This document shows, piece by piece, positions 28,397 through 37,995 of a DNA stretch of 37,995 nt. The notes under the pieces were generated by a model. That model made no database searches and had not been told where the DNA came from. It saw only the letters and a program-made list of their open reading frames with translations. The translations under genes and the position numbers were made by a program. This DNA is from an uncultured Bacilli bacterium (GTDB lineage: Bacteria; Bacillota_I; Bacilli_A; RF39; UBA660): assembly GCA_947624705.1 (NCBI GenBank), contig CANQLL010000006.1, positions 1-37,995 on the forward strand, given 5' to 3'. The stretch's first letter is position 1, and every line of letters starts with the position of its first letter.

Positions 28397-29741
28397 AAAT
28401 ATTCTCCTTCTTTTTTGTATACTTAAGTATTATATCATAGTTTTTTGTTTTTGCTCTATCAAATTTTGATTTTTTTATACCTGGAAGCCATAATACAATA
28501 TCATTACTATCAGTAACGATTGGAAATTCTTCTCTTTTTCTTTTACTTATCTTACTATCAATTAAAATATCTTTAACTTTTTTATGACCATTTAAGTTTT
28601 TGACAGCCATTTTATCTGCTTCTTTACGACTTCTAATTATTAGTGGTAATTTTATTTCTTGGGAATTTAAGTATAAGTAATCATTACTTGTTTCTTGACT
28701 ATCTTTTATAATACTAATTTTATCCCCATTATTTAATATTACCTCATCTTCTAAAATATATTTAAAATTATTATCTTTAGTGGAAATATTTTTTAAAAAT
28801 ACTACTTTATTATATTCTTTAATAACTATATTATTATTTGGTAAATCTATTTTTAAATTTGGTTTGGCAGAATAGATTAAATCTAAAACTTCTTCTTGAT
28901 GTTTCTTAGTTAATTTAGATAAATTATCTATATAGATATTACTTAATATTTTAAAAATTACTTTTTTGATAAGATAATTATCTTTTTTTAATATTTTTTT
29001 TAGATCTAAAATACCCATTTCATAACATTCATTCATTATGTTAATAACCTCTTTATCAACATAATTTTCGGTTTCTTCTAATTCTTGACTAAATTCTAAA
29101 TATTTTAAATGAATGTTAGGATTTTCTTCTTTTAAAAAAGGTAAGATATTTTGACGATAGCGATTGCGAGTATAAATGGGTTTGGTATTGGATTCATCAA
29201 GATAATATTTTAAATTATTTTCCGTTAAATATTTTAAAATATTATCTTTAGTAATAAAGAGTAAAGGTCTTATTAACTGATAATTAGTTTTTTGACTTAT
29301 TAATTTAATTCCACTATATCCTCTTAAAGATGATCCTCTTGCCAAACGCATTAAAATAGTTTCCATTAAATCATCACCATGATGAGCGGTCATTAAGTAA
29401 TTAGCTTGATATTTTTGAATCGTCTCTTCAAAAAATTGATAACGTAAATTATGAGCAACATCATGGAAATTGCCCTCAGCATATTCTTCAATTTTTAAAT
29501 AGGCATATTGACAATTATGTTCTTTAGCATAGTTTTTAACAAAAGCTGCTTCTTCTTCGCTTTGCTTACGCAATCCATGGTTAACATGAGCAAGAATTAA
29601 ATGAAGATTTAAATCTTGCTTTAAAAGCAAATCACAAAGAAACATTGAATCTGGTCCTCCTGAACAAGCAACAACAATTGTATCATTTGGCTTTAATAAT
29701 TTTTTTAAAAAATTATTAATCATTTTTATTTGGTCAGTCAA
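28386..29741 (-). CDS. tilS: tRNA(Ile)-lysidine synthase
   Basis: VACSGGPDSMFLCDLL PP-loop; AHVNHGLRKQSEEEAAFV; RNRYRQNILP. Confidence 0.97.
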   Translation of the reverse strand: MTDQIKMINNFLKKLLKPNDTIVVACSGGPDSMFLCDLLLKQDLNLHLILAHVNHGLRKQSEEEAAFVKNYAKEHNCQYAYLKIEEYAEGNFHDVAHNLRYQFFEETIQKYQANYLMTAHHGDDLMETILMRLARGSSLRGYSGIKLISQKTNYQLIRPLLFITKDNILKYLTENNLKYYLDESNTKPIYTRNRYRQNILPFLKEENPNIHLKYLEFSQELEETENYVDKEVINIMNECYEMGILDLKKILKKDNYLIKKVIFKILSNIYIDNLSKLTKKHQEEVLDLIYSAKPNLKIDLPNNNIVIKEYNKVVFLKNISTKDNNFKYILEDEVILNNGDKISIIKDSQETSNDYLYLNSQEIKLPLIIRSRKEADKMAVKNLNGHKKVKDILIDSKISKRKREEFPIVTDSNDIVLWLPGIKKSKFDRAKTKNYDIILKYTKKKENIYGD

Positions 29742-29809
29742 AATATCACCTTCTTTTATATGCTATTTTAACATTTAATTATAAATATGCAAGTAAAATA
29801 ATTTTAAGA

Positions 29810-30905
29810 CTATTTATTTTTCAACATAGCTATCATAAAATCTAAGATATCACCATCTAAAACTTTGTCTGCTTGGGTTGTTTCATATCCCGTTCGACTA
29901 TCTTTTACTAAAGTATAAGGTTCTAAAACATAACTGCGAATTTGACTACCAAAATCAATATTAGTATTTATACCTTTAATTTTATTAATTTCTTGTTCTT
30001 TTTTTTCTAATTCGATTTGATATAATTTGCTTTTTAAAACACGCATGGCGATTTCTTTATTTTTAAGTTGACTTCTTTCGTTTTGACAAGTAACAACGGT
30101 TTTGGTCGGCAAATGGGTAATTCGCACGGCGGAATCAGTTGTATTAACTCCCTGGCCTCCTTTTCCACTACTACGATAAACATCAATTTTTAAATCTTTT
30201 TCATTTATTTCAATATCAATATCATTATTAAATTCCGGAGTAATCGAAACAGAAGCAAAAGAAGTATGACGCCGAGCATTAGAATCAAAAGGAGAAATTC
30301 GCACTAAACGATGGACGCCTTTTTCTCCTTTAAAATAACCATAGGCATACATTCCTTTAATTAATAAAGTTACACTTTTGATGCCAGCTTCTTCCCCTTT
30401 TTGTTCGTCTATTACTTCATAAGCAAAATTATTTTTTTCACAAAAACGGCAATACATTCGATATAACATCGAAGCCCAATCACAACTTTCCGTTCCCCCG
30501 GCCCCGGGATGAATTTCTAAATAACAATTTAAACTATCGTACTCTCCACTTAATAAAACAGATATTTCTAAATTTTCTAAGTCTTTTTCTAAAGATAAAA
30601 TATCATTAGTTATTTCGGCTTCTAAACTGCTATCTTCTTCCTCGTTAGTTAAACTAATAAGTTCGCTCAAGTTTTGAATTTTACTTTCAAAACTACTAAA
30701 ATCACTAATTTCTTTTTTCAATTTATTAACTTGCGTTGTCACAAGACTAGCTTGGCTTTGATTTTGCCAAAAGTCTTCTTCCGCCATTTTCGTTTCTAAT
30801 TCTTCTAATTTTTCTTGCTTAGCCGTTAAGTCAAAGAGACCTCCCTAAATCAGCAAAACGCTTTTTAAAATCATTTAATTTTGTATTTAATTCTTTTATT
30901 TCCAT
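29810..30905 (-). CDS. prfB: Peptide chain release factor 2, programmed +1 frameshift at 30831-30836
   Basis: GGQ motif SSGKGGQGVNTTDSAVRITH. First short frame MEIKELNTKLNDFKKRFADLGRSL then CTT TGA C with upstream GGGAGG, shifting to DLTAKQEKLEELETKMAEEDFW. Confidence 0.96.
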
Positions 30906-30909
30906 TTTC

Positions 30910-31779
30910 TCACCTCATCATTTTTAATATTTTCCTACTTTGAAAAGTATTTACTCTTTCATAATATTTTAAGATAATTTCTTGCATATATAAAGGAATA
31001 TATTTTTTTACTTCATTAAACATATAATCTGGTATTTCAAAACAAGCCTCACTAATTGAACCCACTATACAAGCAATAGTGTCACTATCCCCACCAATTG
31101 ATAACGCTTTTCTTAAAGCATCTTCAAAATCACTAGCTAGTAAAAAACAAAATAAAGCAGGAGGAATAGTATCTTGAGCTTTGGCTGAAAAGGAGTAGTT
31201 TTTTTGTAAATTAGTTAAATCAAGATTTAAATTGTAACTATATTCTCTTTGCAAATAAGATTTAATATCTTCTTTAGACAATCTTTTACGTAACATATAG
31301 ATACAATCACAAACTGCTAAAACAGCACTAACTGCTTCACCATGATTATGAGAACAAACTGTGGCTTTAAGAGCATTAGCTTCTATTTCGTTTAAGTTAT
31401 TAAAGTAATAAGCAATAGGAGAAACTCGCATAGCTGCCCCATTACCTAAACTTGTTCCTTGTTCATTACTAGTTAACCAATGAATAAAACCCGGACTAAA
31501 ACGCTTGCGTCCATATTTATCTAAACCTAGACTTAATTCTTGTAAACCATATTTTTTTAAATAAAATTCATAATCCTTATTACTACATAACGCCGCAGCT
31601 ATTGCAGTTGTTAGCACACTATCATCAGTATATGAACAACTATCATTAAATAAAGAAACATTTTTATCTAATATTTTAATTCTTTCCGTATAATCTCTAA
31701 CTTTTTTTAATTTTTTGGCTTTTATTTCTTCAACTTCTAAATAAGAACCAACAATATCGCCTATAATTGCTCCTAACAT
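30910..31779 (-). CDS. ADP-ribosylglycohydrolase family protein
   Basis: GAIIGDIVGSYLE, YTDDSVLTTAIA, GGDSDTIACIVGSISEA. Confidence 0.93.
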   Translation of the reverse strand: MLGAIIGDIVGSYLEVEEIKAKKLKKVRDYTERIKILDKNVSLFNDSCSYTDDSVLTTAIAAALCSNKDYEFYLKKYGLQELSLGLDKYGRKRFSPGFIHWLTSNEQGTSLGNGAAMRVSPIAYYFNNLNEIEANALKATVCSHNHGEAVSAVLAVCDCIYMLRKRLSKEDIKSYLQREYSYNLNLDLTNLQKNYSFSAKAQDTIPPALFCFLLASDFEDALRKALSIGGDSDTIACIVGSISEACFEIPDYMFNEVKKYIPLYMQEIILKYYERVNTFQSRKILKMMR

Positions 31780-31783
31780 TTAA

Positions 31784-33412
31784 TCACCCTTTACAACTTT
31801 TTAAAAATATTCCTAAATTTAACATTAACCCAAAAACAAATGGTAAAGCATAACGAAAATAACAATTAGCTGGTGATAAAAGACAAACTAACACTAAAAC
31901 TAAAGATGGTGTTAAATAAACTAAATCTCGATATTTCTTTTGATAAAACAAGTAGGCAAACATAAAAATCAAAAGCCATACATTAAAACCAATATTTATT
32001 AGTAAACCTTGAAATGGAATATACTGATAACTAAGTCCATAAGCAGCTAAAACATTTCTTAATCCTTTTAAATTATTATAGTGATAATTAAATCCATCTT
32101 TAACAATTCTAGTATCATATTTATAATAAATATTCCAATTAGTTTTAAAAGGATAATAATATCCATAAGTATTATTAATCGTTGCTTCCACATAAGTTAA
32201 AGGATATTTAGTTAAATCTTTGAACCAAACTTTAAAATAATTTTTTAAATCTTGGCTAGTAGCATATTTATTATAACCATTTTTAACTGGATCAGCTAAA
32301 TCAGGATTATATCTAGTTTTTAACGTATCATAAGTTAATATTTTATCTATTGCTTGTTTATCCTCTTTACTCAAACTTTTATCATGTTCTTTAACTAATC
32401 GAGCTGTTTGTTGAAAAGGAACCGATAAAGTTTCGCGAATGCTACCAGGTGTTATTTTAAAATAAGGTAATATTAAAGAATTATAAGAATAATTAAAACC
32501 TAATATTAGAATACATATTAAACCAATTTTAAATCTTTCTTGTCTATTTTTAACGATAAATATTAAGAAAGGAAAAGATAAAATAATTGTATGAATACCA
32601 TTGTTACGGAATAAAGTTATAAATATTAATAATATAATGGTCCAGATAAAACATTTTAAAGTAATTTTATCCGTATGAATAAAATGATATAAAGTCATAG
32701 TATATAAAATAATTAAACTACCAAATATTACATCTTTAACAGCACTTAAAGCATAAAAAGGAAATATCGGAATAAAACTATACATTATTAAAGCAATAAT
32801 AGGAAATAAAATATTAATATTTAATTTTTTTAAAAATTTAATGGTTAAAGCTAAAGTTGAAGCTAAAATTAGAGTTTGAATTATTGTATAAAGAAATAAA
32901 CCTAAATTAACGTTGTTGATTAATGTTCCGATTTTCACACAACTACCTAATAATAAAGTATGTAAAACAGGATGATGATTAGTTATAGTAACTTTTGGAT
33001 CAAGCATAATAGCATAAGTAGAATATTTATTAGGAATATGAAAAAATTGTTTTATTTGATAAGATGGATCGGGTGATAAGATTGCCGGATAAAAAGCAAT
33101 AAAATATGGTAACCAACAAATAAGCATAAATATTAAACTAAATATAAAGGGATGTTTATTAAATAATTGATATATTTTTAAATTTTTTAATTTATATAAT
33201 TTTAAATTAGATTTTTTCTTTTCTAAAAAATTAAAAATAATTTTTAATAAATAATAAAAACCAATAATTAATAAAATATATAATATTAAATTTAAGAATA
33301 AATATTTTTTCAGAAACGCAAAACTTCCTTTAATTAAAAAGGAATTACCAATAATAATAAAAGTAGCATATAAAAAACTTAGTATACTTAAAATAATTGT
33401 TTTGCGTTTCAC
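31784..33412 (-). CDS. Polytopic membrane protein (DUF6020-like, glycosyltransferase-type)
   Basis: About 12 TM segments; NHHPVLHTLLLG; ALSAVKDVIFG. Confidence 0.7.
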   Translation of the reverse strand: MKRKTIILSILSFLYATFIIIGNSFLIKGSFAFLKKYLFLNLILYILLIIGFYYLLKIIFNFLEKKKSNLKLYKLKNLKIYQLFNKHPFIFSLIFMLICWLPYFIAFYPAILSPDPSYQIKQFFHIPNKYSTYAIMLDPKVTITNHHPVLHTLLLGSCVKIGTLINNVNLGLFLYTIIQTLILASTLALTIKFLKKLNINILFPIIALIMYSFIPIFPFYALSAVKDVIFGSLIILYTMTLYHFIHTDKITLKCFIWTIILLIFITLFRNNGIHTIILSFPFLIFIVKNRQERFKIGLICILILGFNYSYNSLILPYFKITPGSIRETLSVPFQQTARLVKEHDKSLSKEDKQAIDKILTYDTLKTRYNPDLADPVKNGYNKYATSQDLKNYFKVWFKDLTKYPLTYVEATINNTYGYYYPFKTNWNIYYKYDTRIVKDGFNYHYNNLKGLRNVLAAYGLSYQYIPFQGLLINIGFNVWLLIFMFAYLFYQKKYRDLVYLTPSLVLVLVCLLSPANCYFRYALPFVFGLMLNLGIFLKSCKG

Positions 33413-33514
33413 TTCTGTTTCCTCTTTCTGGTTTTATTTTATCACTTCAAGAAAGAGAAGTAAAATTTATTAATTTTCAATATCAATATGTTTGTTAGCA
33501 AACTTTTTTCTTAC

Positions 33515-33805
33515 TTACTTTAAAGTTAAAGTTTTAATAGTGCTTTCTTCTTTTGCTTTATTTTTTTGCAATTCTAAAAACATCATTTTACTAAATCCGG
33601 TATGATGATCAATTAAATATTGAATTTCAGTCATATTAAGTTTATTTAGTAAATCACTTTCATTAGCCGCTTTTAAAATTTCATCTAAATGTAAGTTTTT
33701 TCCAAATTCTCCATTTCTATATCTTTGCATTATATTTTGATATTTTAAAATGTTTTCACTTAAGTTTTGGTGTGAACTATCTTGTATTTTCATTTCTACC
33801 TCCAA
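33515..33805 (-). CDS. Hypothetical protein downstream of RhuM
   Basis: 96-aa ORF abutting the RhuM gene. Confidence 0.65.
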   Translation of the reverse strand: MEVEMKIQDSSHQNLSENILKYQNIMQRYRNGEFGKNLHLDEILKAANESDLLNKLNMTEIQYLIDHHTGFSKMMFLELQKNKAKEESTIKTLTLK

Positions 33806-34825
33806 TTATTTATTTTCTATTTCTTTAGTTTCCATTATCAATTTATCAAAATCAGAAACATAATTTTTATCTTGAATAACTTTATATTTTTCGTATTCAT
33901 CTTCCGCTTTAGTAATTGCTTGTTTATGAGAAACTTTTCCTTTATGATTTAATATATCATAGTGAAATATTTTTAAAGCATTATCGACTTCTTTTTCCCA
34001 ATCACGCATGTACATCGGAATATTTCTCTCAGCATTATTTTCGGCAATATCTAAAAATAGGTTTACTAAATTATTTAAATTTTTAATTTCTTTTTCATCT
34101 AAATAATTCTTAGCAATACTAATATCAGATTTCAAAATTTTACCACTAGGTGATTTTTCCCAAGTAGTAAGGCCCATGTTTTTCTTTTGTGAATCGACAC
34201 GATCATAAACTATCTCCGCTGCCGTGTGTCCCGTTACAGCAAAGTGAAATTTATTTTGAATTGTTTTATAAAATGTTACTGCCGTTTCACTATCTTTATC
34301 ATAATCAATCGAACATTCAGCAAAAATATCTGTAATTTTTTGATAAAACATTCTTTCACTAGTTCGGATTAATTTTATTCTTTCCAGTAATCTTTGAAAA
34401 TATTCTTGATCTAACTTATTTGCCTTCATAAATCTATCATCGTTTAAAGCAAAACCTTGAATCATATAATCTTTAATTATTTTATTAGCCCAAGTTCTAA
34501 ATTTAATAGCTTTTTTTGAATTTACTCTAAATCCTATTGATATAATCATATCAAGATTATAATATTTAGTGTTATATGTTTGATTCCCTGAATTACCCAC
34601 ATGTGCAATTTTTGCACATGTGTTATTTTCGTTTAATTCATCTTCTTTATAAATATTGTTAATATGTCTAACAATACCACTTCTATCAATGTTAAATAAA
34701 GTTGACAACGCCTCAGCATTTAACCATACATCTTCATTTTTAAGTAATACTTCAACTTTTGTATTTCCTTCTTCATCGTTATAAAATATAATATTTTTTT
34801 CACTGCCAATTAACTTATCTTTCAC
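33806..34825 (-). CDS. RhuM family (virulence protein) homologue
   Basis: VWLNAEALSTLFNIDRSGIVRHINNIY..., YYNLDMIISIGFRVNSKKAIKFRTWANKIIKDYMIQGFALND. Confidence 0.93.
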   Translation of the reverse strand: MKDKLIGSEKNIIFYNDEEGNTKVEVLLKNEDVWLNAEALSTLFNIDRSGIVRHINNIYKEDELNENNTCAKIAHVGNSGNQTYNTKYYNLDMIISIGFRVNSKKAIKFRTWANKIIKDYMIQGFALNDDRFMKANKLDQEYFQRLLERIKLIRTSERMFYQKITDIFAECSIDYDKDSETAVTFYKTIQNKFHFAVTGHTAAEIVYDRVDSQKKNMGLTTWEKSPSGKILKSDISIAKNYLDEKEIKNLNNLVNLFLDIAENNAERNIPMYMRDWEKEVDNALKIFHYDILNHKGKVSHKQAITKAEDEYEKYKVIQDKNYVSDFDKLIMETKEIENK

Positions 34826-34889
34826 TTTAACCTCCTTTAAAATAATGTATTTTTATTTTTTTGTCACTTAATTTTAAATAATTTTTAAT

Positions 34890-35798
34890 TTAACTATTTA
34901 AGGCACCAGACATAATCCTATATTTAGATTCGTTATTCCATATTTGCATTAGTTCATCAAAATTTTTGTCAGGTTCTAACATTAAAATTGCTAATTTATC
35001 AAGTTCTTTATATTCATTTTCAGTCAATTGAAAATTCTTATCTTGTATATATTTCGGTAAATGCAAGAAAATTATTTCATTATTCATTAAAGAATGAAAA
35101 TCATAAAATAAAGCTCTCAAAGATGCTTTAAGTCCCAAGGTTGCAGGATCAGAGGCATAATATATTTCATTTGTTTGATATTTATTGTTTCTCATACCTA
35201 AATAAGCCTCAGCTCCAAATATAAATTTATCTCTTGGTATATCATTTAAATCAAAGCCCATATCATGATCTGGACAATGTTCATCTGCATCTACTAAGAC
35301 CCATCGATTTTTTTTATTATCAAAATATTCTGTAATCCAATGATCGTAAGCAACTCCATCATATTTTATATAAGGTGCAAAGCCACTTCTTACTCTTGCC
35401 GAATATCCTTTTGCCTTTAATGTAGCAGCAAGTAATATAGCTTCACCTCTGCAAGTAACATGTATCTTATCTTCGGCATTTCTATCTTTACTATAATTAC
35501 TATCTTTTCTCAACAATTCACTAATCATACTAATTGCAGTTGGAAATAAATCATCTTCATAGTCTAATCTTGTAACAGGTACTTTTGTCATATCTCCCCA
35601 AAAACATTTTTCTTGTTTTCTTATATCTGGATTATCAAAAGCAACAGGATGAATTATTTGCATTCTTTGTAAAACACATAATTCATCAATATCATCCGTT
35701 AAATTTTTACAAAAGTCTTTATAAAGTCCTAAGTCGGTATATAAACTTGTCTGTTTGTAGAAATCTATTATTCTCTTTTCCATATCAATACCACTCAA
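34890..35798 (-). CDS. Transglutaminase-like domain protein
   Basis: HVTCRGEAILLAATLKAKGYSARVRSGFAPY...DHWITEYFDNKKNRWVLVDAD (Cys-His-Asp core). Confidence 0.82.
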   Translation of the reverse strand: MSGIDMEKRIIDFYKQTSLYTDLGLYKDFCKNLTDDIDELCVLQRMQIIHPVAFDNPDIRKQEKCFWGDMTKVPVTRLDYEDDLFPTAISMISELLRKDSNYSKDRNAEDKIHVTCRGEAILLAATLKAKGYSARVRSGFAPYIKYDGVAYDHWITEYFDNKKNRWVLVDADEHCPDHDMGFDLNDIPRDKFIFGAEAYLGMRNNKYQTNEIYYASDPATLGLKASLRALFYDFHSLMNNEIIFLHLPKYIQDKNFQLTENEYKELDKLAILMLEPDKNFDELMQIWNNESKYRIMSGALNS

Positions 35799-36345
35799 TT
35801 ATATCTTTTAATTCTTTTCTAGGTCTTTGTTTAGGATTTTGATTCGGAACTCCTAATGATAATGCACAATTCAATTCTAAATCTTTATGCTCTAACATTT
35901 CTTCGACTTGTTTTGAAACATATACAATATCTCTAATCCATAAACTTCCTAATCCTAAATCCGTTGCTCTTAAACACATATTCTCTACACAAGCACCTAT
36001 AGATAGACTATCTCCAACAATCCAATTATTATCTTTTGGCCTAAATACTAAAATCAATATTGGTGCTTGTTTTATTACGTTTGCAGTTGGATTAACACTA
36101 CTTGCACAACCTAATTTTTTTCTTTCAATAGTATCATCATTATTAATTGTATAATCAATCATCATATCGGCTATTTTGTTTTTCATCTCCTCTTGAACTA
36201 TCACAAAATACCAAGGTTGTCTATTTTTAGCGGATGGAGCAAGTCTTCCGCAGTTCAATATATCTTCTACTATATCTTTTGAGATTGCATCTGTTTTAAA
36301 ATCTCTTATACTTCTTCTATTTTCTATTGCTTTTTTTGTTTCCAT
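35785..36345 (-). CDS. Nitroreductase family protein
   Basis: KAIENRRSIRDF...LAPSAKNRQPWYFVIV...GLGSLWIRD. Confidence 0.95.
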   Translation of the reverse strand: METKKAIENRRSIRDFKTDAISKDIVEDILNCGRLAPSAKNRQPWYFVIVQEEMKNKIADMMIDYTINNDDTIERKKLGCASSVNPTANVIKQAPILILVFRPKDNNWIVGDSLSIGACVENMCLRATDLGLGSLWIRDIVYVSKQVEEMLEHKDLELNCALSLGVPNQNPKQRPRKELKDIIEWY

Positions 36346-36354
36346 GCTTCCTCC

Positions 36355-37044
36355 CTATTTTTTACAAGCTTCAATAAAATTTTTAAATATATTATTCATA
36401 CTTTTATCTGTTTTATATAAACTTTCTGGATGAAACCTTACACCAACATAAAATGTTTTATCTTTGGATTCTAAAATATCTGCGTATCCATCTTCACAAA
36501 ATCCAACTTTATCTAATAGCGGACAATTTTCAATAGTTCTTTTATGCCTTGAATTTACTATAATTCTATCTTTTTTAACTATTTCATAAAATCTTGATGA
36601 ATTATCAATATGGACATCATGAACATACTTTTCGTTAGATTGATTATGCTTTTCTGGATTAGATATTCTGTAGGTTGTTCCATTTAGTCCTCTAACAATG
36701 CTATTTTGTCCTGCACATATACCCAAACATGGTATATCATTATCATAACAATATTTTGCTATAAATGGTTCAAAAGCCTCGTTTGTATTTCCTCCTTGTA
36801 AAATTATTCCATCACATAACTTTATTTGTTCAATTATATTCTCTTTATCAATTAAATCATTGTATTTTTGCCAATCATCACCTGCAGATTGCATTTGGTC
36901 ATTAGGCGATAATATGCCTATTGCTATTGCCCCATTATCAAATACTGCTTGTTTCACTTCATTTCTCATGCGTGAATCAACTCTTTCTAAGCTTTCATTA
37001 CCATCTTTATATTTTGATACAATTCCAATAACTGTTTTACTCAT
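36355..37044 (-). CDS. Class I glutamine amidotransferase-like / gamma-glutamyl hydrolase (C26-like)
   Basis: CDGIILQGGN, CLGICAGQNSIV nucleophile elbow, RFHPES. Confidence 0.9.
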   Translation of the reverse strand: MSKTVIGIVSKYKDGNESLERVDSRMRNEVKQAVFDNGAIAIGILSPNDQMQSAGDDWQKYNDLIDKENIIEQIKLCDGIILQGGNTNEAFEPFIAKYCYDNDIPCLGICAGQNSIVRGLNGTTYRISNPEKHNQSNEKYVHDVHIDNSSRFYEIVKKDRIIVNSRHKRTIENCPLLDKVGFCEDGYADILESKDKTFYVGVRFHPESLYKTDKSMNNIFKNFIEACKK

Positions 37045-37221
37045 CTATTTTCAGCTTCCTTAATAAATAGCTATAACGTTCATTATTTCCATATCGTATT
37101 AGTTTAAAATTATGGCTTTCATATATACCATTCAATTTTTGATTGGACTTAAACAATCTAATCTTAAAAATTTTTTTCCATCTCTTTTGGCTAACTCTTT
37201 GCATTTTAACACATAAATTGT
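37037..37221 (-). pseudogene. GNAT acetyltransferase C-terminal remnant, frameshifted
   Basis: VLKCKELAKRDGKKFLRLDC in one frame, then FKSNQKLNGIYESHNFKLIRYGNNERYSYLLRKLKIDE* in another. Confidence 0.72.
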
Positions 37222-37260
37222 AATTTTTTAATAAAATTATGACCTACAATATAATAGATT

Positions 37261-37995
37261 TTAGAAATTACTTAATAAATCAATTAATCTAGTATTCTTA
37301 TAAATACTTTCCCTGCCTACTTTTTCAAATTCTAAAAGTCCAGCATCAACCAAGCTATTTAAATATGTAGCTGCAGTTTGTCTTGTAACTCCACATCTAT
37401 CTTCAATATAATTGATTCTAGTATATACTTCAAAGAATAAAGAATCTAATAATTCATCAGAATATATTTTAGGTAATTTAGTCATAAATTCTTCTTTATA
37501 AGATTCCATCTCTCCTTGAATTAGTTTAATTAATTGTATAGTATTTTTAGATGTTTCTTCTATTCCTTTTAATATATAAATAATCCAATCTTCATAATTA
37601 TTATTTTCTCTAAATTCAGTAAATAATTTATAATATTGATCTTTATTCTTATTAATGTAATTACTTAAATATAAAATAGGACTATCTAAAAGATTATTTA
37701 ATACTAAATATAAAACATTTAATATTCTTCCAGTTCTTCCATTTCCATCATAAAATGGGTGAATAGATTCAAATTGATAATGAATTAAAGCCATTCTAAT
37801 TAATGGATCAACTTCATCATCAGTTTCATTAATATAATCTTCAAGATTTTTTAATAAATCTCTAATTTCTTTTTCTTCTTGTGGTGGAGTATAAATTACT
37901 TTTCCAGTTTTACTATTAACTAATTTAGTTCCAGGATTTTTTCTTACACCAGCTTTATTATGTTCAATCATTCCTTGAAGTTCTACTAAAACATT
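37261..37995 (-). CDS. Fic family protein (5' end outside window)
   Basis: HPFYDGNGRTGR Fic motif, C-terminal winged-helix-like region; frame stays open through NVLVELQG before the listed Met to the window edge. Confidence 0.94.
   Translation of the reverse strand, partial: NVLVELQGMIEHNKAGVRKNPGTKLVNSKTGKVIYTPPQEEKEIRDLLKNLEDYINETDDEVDPLIRMALIHYQFESIHPFYDGNGRTGRILNVLYLVLNNLLDSPILYLSNYINKNKDQYYKLFTEFRENNNYEDWIIYILKGIEETSKNTIQLIKLIQGEMESYKEEFMTKLPKIYSDELLDSLFFEVYTRINYIEDRCGVTRQTAATYLNSLVDAGLLEFEKVGRESIYKNTRLIDLLSNF

Noticed and set aside
33490-33515. GTTTGttaGCAAAC followed by a plus-strand T-run
   Set aside because: Short stem and no plus-strand gene to terminate; not strong enough to call.
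1-37995. CRISPR arrays, rRNA or tRNA genes
   Set aside because: No regularly spaced direct repeats, no rRNA-like stretches and no cloverleaf candidates noticed; a tRNAscan/CRISPR finder run would settle this.

Overview
AT-rich window, probably from an uncultured Firmicutes/Bacilli-like genome. Every confident protein gene is on the minus strand. The backbone is housekeeping: a GH3/NagZ-like hexosaminidase, a COG4586-type ABC-2 export operon, YugP-like metalloprotease, cysS, gltX, ychF, an AbgT transporter, DUF951, mscS, parB, parA, ftsH, tilS, prfB (with its +1 frameshift), an ADP-ribosylglycohydrolase and membrane proteins. Accessory material is at both ends and in a few intergenic gaps. Main observations: (1) A ~4.4 kb large-serine-recombinase element (about 700-5117, ABC exporter cargo) splits an N-acetylmuramoyl-L-alanine amidase gene. 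Both amidase pieces are present, the junctions share a 'CA' dinucleotide, and the rebuilt attP has 19-nt arms with matching outer GGGTTTA motifs. The same amidase is broken a second time beside a TnpV gene. (2) An unannotated locus at about 17241-17564 looks like a type I toxin-antitoxin: a 26-aa hydrophobic ORF with good RBS and promoter, a convergent antisense RNA with its own promoter and terminator, and an inverted repeat joining the 5'UTR to the 3' end of the toxin mRNA. (3) A two-copy structured repeat (about 4785-4905 and 23207-23330) has compensating hairpins. (4) Several small ORFs and gene remnants (yafQ, GNAT) are absent from the ORF track. No searches were run; all family calls come from reading the sequence.
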